64,000 bases of DNA from positions 620,001 through 684,000 of the forward strand of contig JAGMUV010000026.1 in the NCBI GenBank assembly GCA_020744425.1, written 5' to 3'. This document shows, piece by piece, positions 40,722 to 52,567 of the stretch. Numbering within the stretch: the stretch's first letter is position 1; each line of letters begins with the position of its first letter. The position numbers and the translations under genes were made by a program. A model generated the notes under the pieces. The model was not told the origin of the DNA, searched no databases, and saw nothing but the letters and a program-made list of their open reading frames with translations. Source of the DNA: Dactylonectria macrodidyma. Lineage: Eukaryota; Ascomycota; Sordariomycetes; Hypocreales; Nectriaceae.

Positions 40722-42242
40722 ATGTCCACCTCTCTGGATCATCTCAAGGCCACCGGCACTGTACGCGAACCCCTCATTGACACCCGTCCATCCTTCCAGG
40801 ACACCCAGAGCTGCATCGCGAGATATGCAGTCCCCGAACAGCATAATTCATTTGCGGGGCCGAGAGCTATGCGATCATGTTGCTGATCTCGTTGGGTTTG
40901 CTTTGGCCATCTCCTCGCGCCCGCCTATCATGAGAACCAATTGCTGACCGCTCGTTTCAACTTGCAGTTTGTTGTTGTTGTGTCTGACACTGGTAAGTAC
41001 AGCACGTCCCTCTTCAGCTGCATCGCATTTCTAACCATCATTCAATAGGTGACTTTAGCTGTGAGTCTACCCTCCTCCCGCGCTTCCCTAGCTTCGTCGT
41101 CTCGCGATACCCCGACGCCGGCGTCGCAAAGTTATTTTGCCTCGTAGTTAATCCCACTCTGAAGATGACGTCATATGATGCTCACAATTTCTCACAGCCA
41201 TTGGCAAGTACAAGCCCCAGGATGCCACCACCAACCCCTCTCTCATCCTCGCTGCTTCCAAGAAGCCCGAGAATGCCAAATTGATTGATGCTGCCCTCGA
41301 GTATGCCAAGTCCCTGGGTGGTTCCCTCGACGAGCAAGCTGGCGCTGCCCTTGACCGACTCTTGGTCGAGTTCGGCTGCGAGATCCTCGCCATCATCCCC
41401 GGCAAGGTCTCTACCGAGGTCGATGCCCAGTTCTCCTTCGATACCATCGCCTCCGTCGAGAAGGCTCTCCATATCATCAAGGTAGGCTTTTCTCTTCCGA
41501 TCCTTCTCTACAGTTGGTCTTGTGGAATACTCGTACTTATACACTTCATAGCTCTATAACGAGAAGGGCATATCCAAAGACCGCATCCTCGTCAAGATCG
41601 CCGCTACTTGGGAGGGTATTAAGGCTGCTGAGATTCTCCAGCGCGACCACGGCATCAACGTCAACCTGACCCTCATGTTCTCCCTCGTCCAGGCCATTGC
41701 TGCCGCTGAGGCTGGTGCCTATCTCATCTCTCCCTTCGTTGGCCGTATTCTTGATTGGTTCAAGGCCCACACCAAGCAGGAGTATGCTAAGGAGGCTGAC
41801 CCCGGTGTCTCTTCCGTAAAGGCCATCTACAACTATTACAAGAAGTTTGGCTATAGCACTATTGTCATGGGTGCCTCTTTTCGCAATACTGGTGAGATTA
41901 CTGAGCTCGCTGGCTGTGATTACCTGACTATTTCTGTAAGTCTTTAACTTGCTTGTCTCGACTTGCAGCCACTGCCAAGGGTGAACTCGTTACTGACTCT
42001 CCCTATAGCCTGGTCTACTTGAGGATCTTGTCAACTCTACCGAAGCTGTCCCTAAGAAGCTTGATGCCGTCCAGGCTGGGTCTCTGGACCTTAAGAAGAA
42101 GACCTATATCAATACTGAGGCTGCCTTCCGATTCGATTTGAATGAGGACCAGATGGCCGTCGAGAAGCTCCGTGAGGGCATCAGCAAGTTTGCTGCTGAT
42201 GCCGTTACCCTGAAAGGCATCTTGAAGCAGAAGCTTGTCTAA
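40722..42242 (+). CDS. TAL1: Transaldolase
   Basis: Transaldolase of the non-oxidative pentose phosphate pathway, moving a dihydroxyacetone unit between sugar phosphates through a Schiff base. Six exons: 40722-40760, 40968-40992, 41049-41060, 41198-41481, 41552-41935, 42009-42242, all with GT-AG introns, giving 325 residues, the usual length. The start [13 protein letters not shown] is followed after splicing by [20 protein letters not shown] and [12 protein letters not shown]. The Schiff-base lysine lies in [19 protein letters not shown], and [21 protein letters not shown] and [15 protein letters not shown] are family signatures. Exon 3 is only 12 nt. The second exon adds a few Val residues (TFVVVVSD) compared with typical fungal proteins, so its acceptor may lie a little further in. 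Codon use is strongly biased, as expected for a highly expressed housekeeping gene. Confidence 0.95.
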
Positions 42243-42257
42243 TTTAATGCCCGACGT

Positions 42258-42899
42258 TTAATGTGTTAGGAATGGGTAATGAAGAAAAGACAAAGTAAAA
42301 CATGGGCGCTTGAAAGACCAATATGAAATGAAAAGGCTTAACAAAAATGTGTTTGGGGCTTGCTTGCCTTGGGCGGGAAACCGCCAAATACCTAGGCTAA
42401 GAAGCCTACGGTAAGACACTTTTCGCTGTATACAATTAGAAGTGCCGGCACCCCCAAATTCCTTTTTGGTGAAACCGAAGGATTTTGCCCAAGAAGGTGT
42501 TTTCCACACTGAGAACAAACATAATGATGGCAATGCAACTGAACGACACCCCGGATAGAGAGGTAATGACCTAGCGAACCAGAAGAGAAGGGCGCCGCTG
42601 TACCAGGGGCAATCGGGCTTGGGGCCGACAAGTTTCTTGTGCTCCTTGGCCGGGACGGGCTCGGGGTCAGTGTGCTCATCGTCGTGGGAGACCTGCTTGG
42701 GCTCGGCGGTGTTGCCCTCGGCGCGCTCAAACTCTCCGCTGCCGTTGCGGCCGGCACGTCGGAGTTCGTCGAGCTCATCACGGGTAAGGTGGCCAGCGTA
42801 GAAGTCCTGGATGCCGCCAGAAGCACCCTCGGGCTGAGCGGGGGGCTCGGGGCGCTTGAGCAGAAGGGGAGGAGAGGTATACAATCCCATCATGTACAT
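42258..42899 (-). CDS. Small acidic hypothetical protein, ends uncertain
   Basis: No recognised family. The frame is 213 residues, but only the part from about LLLKRPEPPAQPEGASGG to KKLVGPKPDCPWYSGA (roughly 42600-42880) looks coding: it is hydrophilic, charged and uses almost only C- or G-ending codons, as the neighbouring transaldolase does. After WYSGALLFWFAR the composition changes, so the true gene probably splices or stops there. The start (MYMMGLYTS) is only 70 bp from the esterase-family stop, which suggests a missing 5' exon or truncation. The 3' part overlaps the transaldolase 3' flank. Confidence 0.4.
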   Translation of the reverse strand: MYMMGLYTSPPLLLKRPEPPAQPEGASGGIQDFYAGHLTRDELDELRRAGRNGSGEFERAEGNTAEPKQVSHDDEHTDPEPVPAKEHKKLVGPKPDCPWYSGALLFWFARSLPLYPGCRSVALPSLCLFSVWKTPSWAKSFGFTKKEFGGAGTSNCIQRKVSYRRLLSLGIWRFPAQGKQAPNTFLLSLFISYWSFKRPCFTLSFLHYPFLTH

Positions 42900-42968
42900 T
42901 TAACTCATTTTCCTATTTATAAAACAATATTGAGGTCAAAACGTATATATTTCAGTAACAATTTATCC

Positions 42969-44380
42969 TTAAAGTCCAAATGGCCACGTCTCATGTTTCC
43001 CCAACGCCTCCGGTGGCTGATGAACCTCCAACGTTCCCACGTGTCTCGACTCATCGAACCAGATATACCCATCAAACTGCTCCGGCAGCACCGCCGAGGA
43101 ATAATGGGACTGCCTCTCCGTATCAGGCCTGTAAATCACGCCGATAAACCTCTCCAGCCTCTTGTTACATAGTAGCTGTCGTAATCGCTCGTCGCATTTG
43201 CTCTTTCGGAGATCGAGCATAAAGTTCTTAATACCAGTTGCGTGCATTAACCCCTCATAGCTATTTGGCAGGCCGGGTTTGAGCTTCATGATACTCATAT
43301 CAGAATCCCACCGTTTCGCAGCCGCTAAAGTTCCCGTGTTCGTACCGCAGCCGATATTGAGCGCCCTGTTCCCGTACGTCTCTTTGCATAAATGTCCCAT
43401 GTTGAGCTCATCTCGAGACCATCCCATGCTTGTCGCTCGAGCATCTCCAACATGACTGTTGTGTGCCCACACGATGGCCTTGGACGAGTTGCCGCGATGC
43501 TTTAGGATGCGAACGAGCGTTTCAAACATGTGCGTGTCTCGGAGGTTCCACGACTCATTGCGGCCGTAGTACATTGCTCGATAGTACTTTTCGGCATCTG
43601 TATCATCATCAGTATAAGCTCAGTTTCACCCATCCACCAAAGCTCACCAGCAACAACTCTTGCATTCTGCTCCCCGCTGTGAAACTCCGTGCCGTTCCAA
43701 AGCGCCGACGAGTATTCGAGTCGTTTACTCAGCAAGTCCTTCAACATGGCAATGACCTCCTTTTCATAACCCTTAAAGCTCGTCATGAGTGTCTCCAGTC
43801 CATATTCGTGTGGGTTATCCGCCCATGGGATGAGTTTTCCATATCGCTCACGTGCAACATCGGCGGCGTCTTCATCGGTTTTTTCTAAATACCGAATCAC
43901 TTCTCTCATCGATGTAGACATTGAGTATAAATCCAATCCGTAAAACCCCGTCAACTCATCCCTGCGGTCTTTGTTATACTTGCGCAGCCACTCCACAAAA
44001 TTACGAACCTCCATGTTTCGCCACATCCACGTCGGAAAGCGTACAAAAGCAGGCTCTCGGCCATTCTTCTCAGCTTCACCCACGGGCTCAATGGAGGCTA
44101 AATGTACGCCAGGTCGGCACCTAACGTATCGATCCACAGTCTCTGCATCTGGCCAATCGGCCTCAACGGCGACAATGTTGAAGCCATGGTGCTCAATCAT
44201 GTACTTGGTAATTTCTGCTCGGGCGGCGTAGAATTCAGATGTGCCGTGAGAGGCGTCACCGAGGAGGAGAATTTTACAGTCGCTAAAGCTGTCAAAGTAT
44301 CGTGCTATGGCATCGCCATTTTCTTGAATAGAAGAGAAGGGCGTGACATTGGCCCGAAGTAGTTCGACAGTAGAACTCAT
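42969..44380 (-). CDS. Erythromycin-esterase-family protein
   Basis: Two exons, 43648-44380 and 42969-43597, split by a 50-nt intron (GTGAGC donor, GATACAG acceptor); the join gives NARVVADAEKYYRAMYYGRN and a 453-residue protein. The EreA/EreB-like fold is visible in ILLLGDASHGTSEFY (catalytic-type His), NIVAVEADWPDAETVDRYVR (Glu), FYGLDLYSM, and IVWAHNSHVGDARA (His). Bacterial members hydrolyse macrolide lactones, but fungal members have unknown substrates and are not evidence of antibiotic resistance. No signal peptide, so likely cytosolic. Start MSSTVELLRANVTPF is well placed. Nothing looks broken. Confidence 0.9.
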
Positions 44381-45558
44381 CGTAGATGGCGGTGGTCACG
44401 CTTTCACGTGAAGTCGAGAAACCCGATGGATGAAGCTCAGCTTTGAGAAAGCTTTGAATAGTTTGCCTTCTATTTTCTTATTGACCTGGTTGCTCTTAAC
44501 ATTGATTTTGTAGTGGCTATTCCAGTATGTGGCGAACAATTGTGTTGATTATGACATCGTTGACCTCACCGATACGTCAACGTTCTGTCATGCTGAGGTA
44601 ATTACGCTGCAGTTAATCCGCAAAATTACACAATTACACTGCTCTTCCAGTGACATAATTTAAACAGAGTAAGGAAAGATTAACAACCAATGGTAAATTG
44701 AAGTTTACCGTAGCAGGGTGTGTACTTAGTAATGATAGCTCCCGGGTTCATCTGAAATTGAAGTTTTGACTTTCGAGGATTCAAGTCTTCGGAGTGAATC
44801 TTCTAGAACAAAATGATTAGGCAGCTGGGTTTGTGTTACGGCTTGGTCCAACTGAGTAAAATACTATCTAGTTTTTAATGGATATTCAATGTTGAAAATG
44901 TCCATTATTTTACCTCACGCAACACTCTATGTTCAGATTTCATCGAGTTTCCCACTCGATCAGAGCGTCATTCCCGAGCTTTTTCTTGACAAGCTTCTCG
45001 GACAAGCTCCAGAGGGCAGCACCCAAACCCGTGTCAGAAGCCTTGCGCGTGAGTTGGCCAATTTGTAACCATGCTTTCTCCCCCGGATGTTGATGGAACC
45101 CATAAAAGGCGAGCAAGCAAGCCTATCGGAATATATCGAGTGATGGTTGCCTGGCAGGCGTTTCGGAGTCTAGGACGGTTCTCGCTTGGAGATGACTCAA
45201 ACAGTCGTTGAGGCCTTGCTCAGTCCAGTAACTGGGCCGACCTAGTATCTTAGCCGTTAGGGCAAGGACTGTGATCAGCAACTCCCTATTCACAGTGCCA
45301 AACTCGAATTGCGGATGAATTCGTCTCTGCAGAAGAGCGGTATGGATGAATGGACTTGCTCGAAGAAACTTTCTAGCCTAGATGTAATGGTTCAATCCGT
45401 CAGACAACGGCATACCGGAGGAAACTTACAGTTCGCGTTCTTGGTCAAAGGTCAAGCAAGGCTCCATAGCGCACAGCTGTTCCAACGATGGAGTTGGTCA
45501 TGACGCGACTGGTAAGAAGTCGCCTAGTGCTTCTTCGGGTACCAGATTGAGGATAGAA
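44381..45558. other. Intergenic region with a possible dehydrogenase C-terminal remnant
   Basis: No complete gene. On the minus strand 44940-45050 encodes SDTGLGAALWSLSEKLVKKK and ends NDALIEWETR followed by a stop, which looks like the C-terminus of a short-chain dehydrogenase. I could not extend it upstream. Weak. Confidence 0.35.
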
Positions 45559-46101
45559 ATGGCATCAATGAATGCGAAGTCCGAATCCGGAAAGGAGACT
45601 TGCTGCCCTTGCGAAAGCAATGGAGCCACTGCTTCTCCTGATTGTGCGGAGGATTCGGAGGACGGCGAGGAGAACAAGAAGTGGCAAGAGGCTTGGTCAG
45701 TCGTCGAGGCCATGGCTATTTTCGTGAGGGTGGGCGACGGTAGCCTCATGTTTATGGCCGACGACGGACAGATAATAAGCGAGACCGCGTCTCAGATTGC
45801 CAGAATGGTGCTCGCAGCGCTGGCGGCTCTAGAGAGCGATGGGATGCTCAGTGGCAACTCGCGCAGCAACGTTGGCTGGATGATCGCAATGTACATTACC
45901 ATGGCCTCCATGTTCCGGGATGTATCCCTAATCCAGGGGAACCGCCAATTAAAAGCTAAGCTATTCAAATTCTGGGCTGGCAACTTTGATCTCTACCTTC
46001 AGGCAATCGCGCACCGACTAAACATCACCATTCCCGACACTGAGAATGTCTCCAAGAACATCGAGCCCACGATGCCAAAGGGAAACGGAAAGGACCCGTA
46101 G
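45559..46101 (+). CDS. Hypothetical protein ahead of the Helitron
   Basis: A 180-residue frame from the ATG at 45559 (MASMNAKSESGKETCCPCES). The C-terminal two thirds look folded: WSVVEAMAIFVRVGDGSLMF, ASQIARMVLAALAALESDGM, VGWMIAMYITMASMFRDVSL. No family recognised. It ends 6 bp before the Helitron-related frame at 46108 and could be a host fragment attached to the Helitron where its N-terminal DUF6570 part is missing. No introns seen. Confidence 0.4.
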   Translation: MASMNAKSESGKETCCPCESNGATASPDCAEDSEDGEENKKWQEAWSVVEAMAIFVRVGDGSLMFMADDGQIISETASQIARMVLAALAALESDGMLSGNSRSNVGWMIAMYITMASMFRDVSLIQGNRQLKAKLFKFWAGNFDLYLQAIAHRLNITIPDTENVSKNIEPTMPKGNGKDP

Positions 46102-46107
46102 GGTTAG

Positions 46108-49100
46108 GTGAGGTCATTTGCAGAGTACAAACGAACTTCTGTAGCACCTGGATACGCATTCCGAGGGGCACATAGGACGAAGATTAGAGGTGATGGATTG
46201 GATATTACCACCTGGAGCAGTGCGGAGAGGAAGCAATACAACTTCGACAACAAAGTCCCGCTTCCCAAAAAGACTATTGGGAGCCTTACCATTGATTACA
46301 GGGATTACATCGAGCACGCGATGCGCTGGCATGACGGGCGTTTTGCAGGCCACCCAACCTTCCGCTTCGTTGCCTTCTGGAACAAGAAGAGGTTAGCCCG
46401 GCAGATTTACACGGGCGGAGTCTCTACCAGCACATGCCTCAATATGAAGACTGGTTAGCCGCGACCGAGCCGGAGAGGATGGCTCTGTCGCGCCGCCTAT
46501 TGCGGCAGAACCCTCACATTGCTGCTTTCCACTTCTACCGCCGATACACCCTCTTTCGGGATATCGTGCTAAGTAAGAAGTTCAGCATCACATATTACTG
46601 GGGTCGGTACGAATGGCAAGGCCGTGGTAGCCCACACAACCACGGCCTGTACTGGATGGATAATTGTCCAGGAGCCGACATGGAGGACGAAGCGGCTCGT
46701 GATGTATTTGCACGCACATGGGGATTCCACGTCACTGCCATTAACCCTGAGCCGAGTAGGACTATGCCTCAGGGTGAGGGCAATCCCCTGAGCGTGGATC
46801 CCTTGAGCATAGAAATGACATTCCTGCGGCTCTCACAAATCGTCAACCGTTGCCAGCGCCACAAGTGCAATACCACGTACTGCTTGCGCGTGAGGAAGAG
46901 AACCGGTGATCTGGCGAGGGACATGGAAGGTGCCGCTGCGGATATCGAGGCGGCCAACGTTGCCAATCCAGAGAGGGAGTGTCGTTTTGACTTCCCTCGT
47001 GCCTTGCGGGAGCTGGCCGCAGTGATCAGGAAGGAAGGCAGGTCGTACTACGTCTTTGAGGCGGCCCGGAATGACAGCCTCGTGAACAACTTCAACCCTG
47101 CGATTATCCTAGGCTGGCTAGCCAATATCGACATATCTCCTTGTACCAGCTTACAGGCGGTTATTACGTACGCTGCGAAGTATTGCAGTAAATCTGAGAA
47201 GAAGACCGAGTCTTTCGCCAGGCTTGCAGACCAGGTCTTGCCTCACACATCGCACGTTCAGCCCCTGTTGTCCTTCTCCTCTCGCCTGATGAACAAGCTG
47301 ATTGCCGAGAGAGATTACTCGGCGCAGGAGGTTTCTCATCTGCCGCTTAAGTTTAACATTCCGCTGCAAGAAGGCACCCGTATGGTTGTCACCGTGGACT
47401 GCCGTCCGTTAGAGCGACAGGCACGTTCGTATCGTGTGGACGGAGATGTCAACGAGGCCACCGGCAGCTACAGGAAATATCTAGAGAGAAAGGACCAGCA
47501 TGAGGATATAACCTATCTCGAATACCTGCAATCTTACAATCTCAACACGTGGAGGAGACTCGCTGCTCAAGCGAAGAAGAGAGTCCTGTCTTACTTCCCT
47601 CGATACAAGTCTATGGAGGCCTCTTCCCAGTTTAACGACTTCTGCCGTGTTAAATTGATGATGGTTCATCCACATCGCTCTCCAGAAGAGGTGCTCGTTG
47701 TGGGCGGGCAGCGGTTCGATTCCTTCACGGCTGCGTACATGCACTGCAGACAGCACCACGATACCCATGCGGACGATCATTATGGGGAGCCAGATACAGA
47801 TGAATGGACGGCAGAGGAGGATGAATTTGAGCTTGAGATCCATGAGGAGCCCATCGCGGAGGAGGACTGGCATGAACTCGCCCGCATGCTACCTGACCGC
47901 CCACTGGAGGAAGAGGACATCGACATCCTCGGCCGCCGAGACATTGACATCAATTACGATTGGACCCCTCATGTTGGGCGGTATGCCGATGATGGCATTC
48001 TCAACAGCGACTACTGGAAGCAACGCAAAGCGGAAAACACCCTTGGCCTTGATGTGGATGATCAGCCCTTGGAGGCTCGCGATTCCCTAAATCCAGAGCA
48101 GCGCATAGTATACGATACGGTGATGGGCCACTTCCTGACCCAGGATCCCTCTCAGTTGCTACTCCATGTGGATGGCGGAGGCGGCACTGGCAAGTCATAC
48201 CTCATCAGCCTGCTCTCCGCGCACCTCCAATCCGCGACAGGGGGGAGGGGGACACCTGTTTGGCGTGCTGCGCAAACGGGCGTCGCGGGAAACCAGATAT
48301 CGGGCACTACCTTGCACTCCCTGTTACACCTCCCAATCAATAAGGACTTCAAGCCCCTATCTCCCGTTGATAAGACCCAGCTCCAGAAGAAGCTTAAGGA
48401 TATCAAGTACCTGATCATCGATGAGAAGAGCATGCTAGGGCTGCGTCAGCTATCATGGATCGATGACCGTCTCCGCGAGGCGTTCCCGAACAGGAATGAG
48501 GAGTTCTTTGGCGGCCTGAACATCCTCTTGGTTGGTGACTTCTTCCAGCTTCCCCCTGTGCTACAGAAGCCGCTTTATTACGACAAAGAGGTGCAGGCAG
48601 TAGAGATCAAGGGCAGGAACGCGTATAGGCGCTTCGATAAATCAGTATTCTTGAAGGTTGTTCAGAGGCAGCGTGGCGACGACCAGGAGGCGTTTCGCAC
48701 AGCTCTCGGGGAACTGCGGCTGCTCCAACTATCTATGGAGTCCTGGAAGCTCCTGTCCACCCGCGTGCAGGCAAAGCTAGACGATCGAGAGGTCGCGAGG
48801 TTTTCCAGCGCCCTGCGAGTATACGCTACCAAAGATAGGGTGAACGAGTATAACCATTATCACCTCGACCGCCTCGGCCGGCCAGTCGTCCAGGTCAAAG
48901 CTAAGAACGTCGGCCCTGGTGCGGCTGCTGCCCCTGATGACAAGGCGGGCAACCTTGCAAAGCAGATTCCCATATGCATTGGCGCCCGTCTGATGCCGAC
49001 GTCCAACCTTTGGCAGCCAGTTGGCCTCTGCAACGGCGCTCGCGGTACGGTTTACGACATCGGCTGGGCACCCGGGGCTGACCCCATCCAAGCTCCTCCT

Positions 49101-49553
49101 TGTGTTATCATGATGGAGTTTGACAAGTACAACGGACCGGTGTTCCTGACCACCCCCGATGGCAAAAAGATTGTCCCGATTCTCCCAGGTGAGAGGGACT
49201 TTCTCATCGGAGCCACTCTCTGCGCTCGCACCCAGTTTCCCCTGATCGTATGCTGCGCTATTACCGTGCACCAGTCACAAAGCATCACAGAAGATATGAT
49301 CGTTACGGATCTCTCCTGCCGGGACTTTCAGACCGGTTTAAGCTACGTGGCTGTCTCTCGTGTGAAAACGCTTGAGGGTTTGATGTTGGATGCGCCATAT
49401 GATCGTAATCACCTGGTCTACCGGTCTCCCCCGGATGGCATGAAGATGAAGATGAGGGATCAGGAGCTTAGGAAACGACAGGTTCTTACACGGAGTTCTT
49501 ACATGATATATAATACCAAGAATGGCCATGGCACTGGATCAGTACATAGATAA
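46108..49553 (+). CDS. Helitron Rep/PIF1-like helicase, N-terminus missing
   Basis: Rolling-circle transposase-helicase. The first part (46108-46400) gives the Helitron_like_N segment DYRDYIEHAMRWHDGRFAGH; a small indel near 46395-46405 then changes frame to ADLHGRSLYQHMPQYEDWLA, after which about 1,040 residues are open to 49553. The HUH nuclease motif is GRGSPHNHGLYW, with the paired tyrosines in VITYAAKYCSKSEKK. The helicase follows: Walker A HVDGGGGTGKSYLI, Walker B YLIIDEKSMLG, VGDFFQLPPVLQ, then HQSQSITEDMIVTDLS and GLSYVAVSRVKTLEGLMLD. All catalytic residues I can place are present. The DUF6570 region found in the other Helitrons is absent, replaced by unrelated sequence. Probably not autonomous now, but the enzyme core is well preserved. 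Confidence 0.9.
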
Positions 49554-49609
49554 TGCAGTAGTAGTAATAGCTTCCCGGCCCGCGGACACACGACCTTCGG
49601 CTGAGGCTA

Positions 49610-49661
49610 CCCCATGCGCCCCATCGCCGCTACAATGTGCATGGGGTGACGTAGTATTTTA
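49610..49661 (+). other. Helitron 3' terminus with perfect hairpin
   Basis: Perfect 8-bp stem CCCCATGC/GCATGGGG (49610-49617 and 49639-49646), then TGACGTAGTATTTTA. It diverges from the 35.3-kb copy after 49661. The end lacks the CTRR of canonical Helitrons, so a Helitron2-like type is possible. Confidence 0.78.
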
Positions 49662-49683
49662 TCATAATGAAGCGCCCGTCCGC

Positions 49684-50825
49684 TCAGACGGTGCTCCTAG
49701 TCCCCACGATTAAAAGGCCCTCGTCGAACCCGTCCAATATCCCCTGTGCGACCTCATCAACCGTCCATATGAATGCTTCCAGAAGAGCTTGTCCAACTTT
49801 CCCGTCGTTCATCTGACACACCGTTTCGGTAAGGGACACGCTCTGTTTCCCAATCGAGTTGACAAAGTCGAGCCCATGGCCGACCACAGTCTCGGAGACC
49901 TTGTATTTCCGCTCCATCCGTGCTATGTAGCGGAGGAGATACAGCAGATACGGCAGCAGAAAGCTGAGGACGAAGATCAAGTTGACCACGGTCATCTGGA
50001 CACCGCGGTGCAGAATGGATCGCGGCTGACCAGAAGCGGATTGGGTGGAGCCGGCTCCAGGCTGAACCGCCTCAAGGTCCAGATGGGCAACATCCTTGGG
50101 TAGAGCGGACTAGATCCGCCTCAGTTCGCAAACATCGAGGTCCTGGGGAAGTGCCTTGACGAGATACGTTACACCATCAATAAATGCCTTCCGCTCGAAA
50201 GTAACATCCTCCTCTGCGACTGCGGGCTTGCCTCCATCGATGGAGATTTTTACGAGACTAGTGCCTAGAGTGAAACATGATTAGCATGAGATATGAATCT
50301 TGGCCCATGTCGCGGAATCCGCCTTACCTTGCCGCGCAAACTTCCAATGAACACCAGAGGCTGCCCTGATAGCCTGATCATCACCGACCAACTCCGAGTA
50401 AAGAACCCGGCTCATCGGCCGCGGGCACACGGTCTTCGAATCCGCATCCTGATGAGCATCGTTCCGCTGGAGCATCTCAGTGACGAGTGGATCCTGGGTC
50501 CGAGTCGGGACATGGGCCTCTGAGAGTGGCCGAGGCTTTGGGGCCGGCTCTGAGACTAGGACGCCCGGTGGTAAGGTGTCAAGGCTGATGATGCGGCGAA
50601 GGAATCGAATCGTACTCATGCCCGACTGCAGCGATGGTGGAAGCATGGCAACAACATTTGATATCCTGCCCTCGGTGATTTGATCAACCTTGACCACTTC
50701 GAAGGCTGGCACAAAAGGATATGTGATCGAGCGCCATGTCGCCGAATGTTGCTCGTTATCATGTAACGCTGATCCAGTGGCGGCGCGCGAAAATGTAGAA
50801 TCATGTGGGCGATGATAGGACGATT
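49684..50825 (-). pseudogene. Conserved fungal membrane-associated protein split by one stop
   Basis: One protein interrupted by a TAG at 50110-50112. Upstream part: SITYPFVPAFEVVKVDQITE, GRISNVVAMLPPSLQSGMST, IRFLRRIISLDTLPPGVLVS, then a 60-70-nt intron (GTAAGG donor near 50328, CTCTAG acceptor near 50263), and GTSLVKISIDGGKPAVAEED to DLDVCELRRI, stop. Downstream, in the same frame: SALPKDVAHLDLEAVQPGAG, a strong transmembrane segment (TVVNLIFVLSFLLPYLLYLL), ARMERKYKVSETVVGHGLDF and GQALLEAFIWTVDEVAQGIL. The frame is continuous across the stop, so CAG to TAG (a C-to-T change at CpA, the RIP context) is a simple explanation. The first exon is unresolved: no in-frame Met precedes the conserved part. 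Read-through or a real two-protein arrangement cannot be excluded. Confidence 0.65.
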
Positions 50826-52567
50826 TACCGGTTCAACGTCCGGGGCATAATGTTGGCGGGCAAATCGACTCGGTAAGAACAATAAGTATACAACGGTTTA
50901 CGAGAAGGAAATGTGATGTTTCGGGGAGAAGCACCGAGAGATCAAGACCAGCCAATGAGTGAGAGAGGTTTCCAGTGACGCGAACTGTGTGTAGCAGGCC
51001 AGTAAGTTACGCTATTCTTTGTAAATCCTAGATCCCCCATATGACATGTGAAAGCCAAAAACTTTTGGGTCAGAATTAAAATCAGGAAACGAAGAACATT
51101 ATGACGCAAGAATGACCAACTATCGGAGCCGCTAATTTTGCGCCGGCGTTGCTATTTACTTTTACTCTTCAAAAGCCTGTTGTCCATCCGTGTAAACTGA
51201 CCAGACCTGCCGCTACTTTAGAAGCGCCACTAGAGTTCCAAGGTAGGGTTACTTGCCCAATACACTAGGTGATATAGCAAGTGGTCACGGTGCCCGTAGA
51301 AAACCATGTTTCTAGTCCTTCGGGACAGTGAGGGGTGGGGAGCTGATTCTCTCCGTGACGAATAATGACGCCCGTTTATGGGACTGTGAATTCTCTGACC
51401 CTAGATGGATCGCGTCTTTCGGCCACAGACGATTGCCTCGAGCTGCTGGCTGTGTGAGGCATGTAGCAAATATTCCAAACAGGACAAGTGTCGTGCTGTT
51501 TCAGGAATCACTTCGTGATGCAATCTGAATGGAAGATGTGGCCACACGGCAAGTGACGGACAAGGTCCCTGTGCTACAACGTCTCCAAACAGATGACGCT
51601 AGGTGCGGAGCTAGAGTCTGAACACCGGTGGGCCGCTTTTTTGAAAGTCCTACCAGTGGAGAAAGGTGCTGGACCATTCAGCGGAGTTCCCCTCATCCTC
51701 CGGTTCGGGCTCTCCATTTCTTGTAGTTCCGGGTTGGAATTTGCTTGGTCTAAGTTTTCGACTGAGAAGGGATGTCTGGCAGCCTCTAGATCATTTGGAT
51801 GGACGTCCACCCATTTACATTCTAGTCGCCTTAATAAATACCTAAGGCGTCTGTTAATTATCGAGAGGGTAAAAAAAACCGGTTGAGCCATCGGCGTGCG
51901 AGGAGAAAGGGACCAACAAGGGGAGAATATTAGGGCCATGACGACGAACACAGCACCGAACAAGATGAGCAGCGAAAGATATTCCGGCTGTGCAGGCGAG
52001 ACTCTCAATAAGGTCTCCATGGATCATTGAATCAGGATGCTCTGTGTGTATCCAGTCGTGGCCATGACTAATGACTGTGGCGAAGTCAAACCATCGTAAA
52101 CGACACACACCTAACCCCGCATTGAAGCTTAGAACCGTACTACCCCGTTTCACCACGACAGGAAATCGTTCTTTGACCCACCCGACGACACTACTCGTCC
52201 ACGAAGTCGGAGCGTCCAGGCGAAAACTATTATCCTCGCCCACTGAAAGCGCTGCTTATAGACAACACCTGCTGATCCGTCAGTGGGAAATTCGTTCACA
52301 ACGGTCGCGCAACATCACCACGAAGCAAATCTGCAGCGATTCCGTGCCTTGGGACGGCGATTGAATGACCGCCTCAGTGCATTGGAGGTGTAGCCATCTG
52401 CAACACAACTCACCATGCGTCGCCTTTCACGTATAAAGGACACCAGCAAGCCCATCAGATAGTCTTGCTATCGCAGCCTGCATCCTTACCTCGATCCAAT
52501 ACCGTTCATCTCTCCATAATGTACCCTTCATCTCTCCATATTGTACCCTTCATCTCAACCAGTCAAG
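50826..52567. other. Intergenic region with one doubtful ORF
   Basis: On the minus strand 51574-52020 holds a 148-residue frame with one membrane segment (YLSLLILFGAVFVVMALIF) and no recognised family. Nothing else is supported. Just before the next gene, 52505-52555 carries two imperfect copies of GTACCCTTCATCTC, a pyrimidine-rich 5' leader repeat. Confidence 0.35.
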
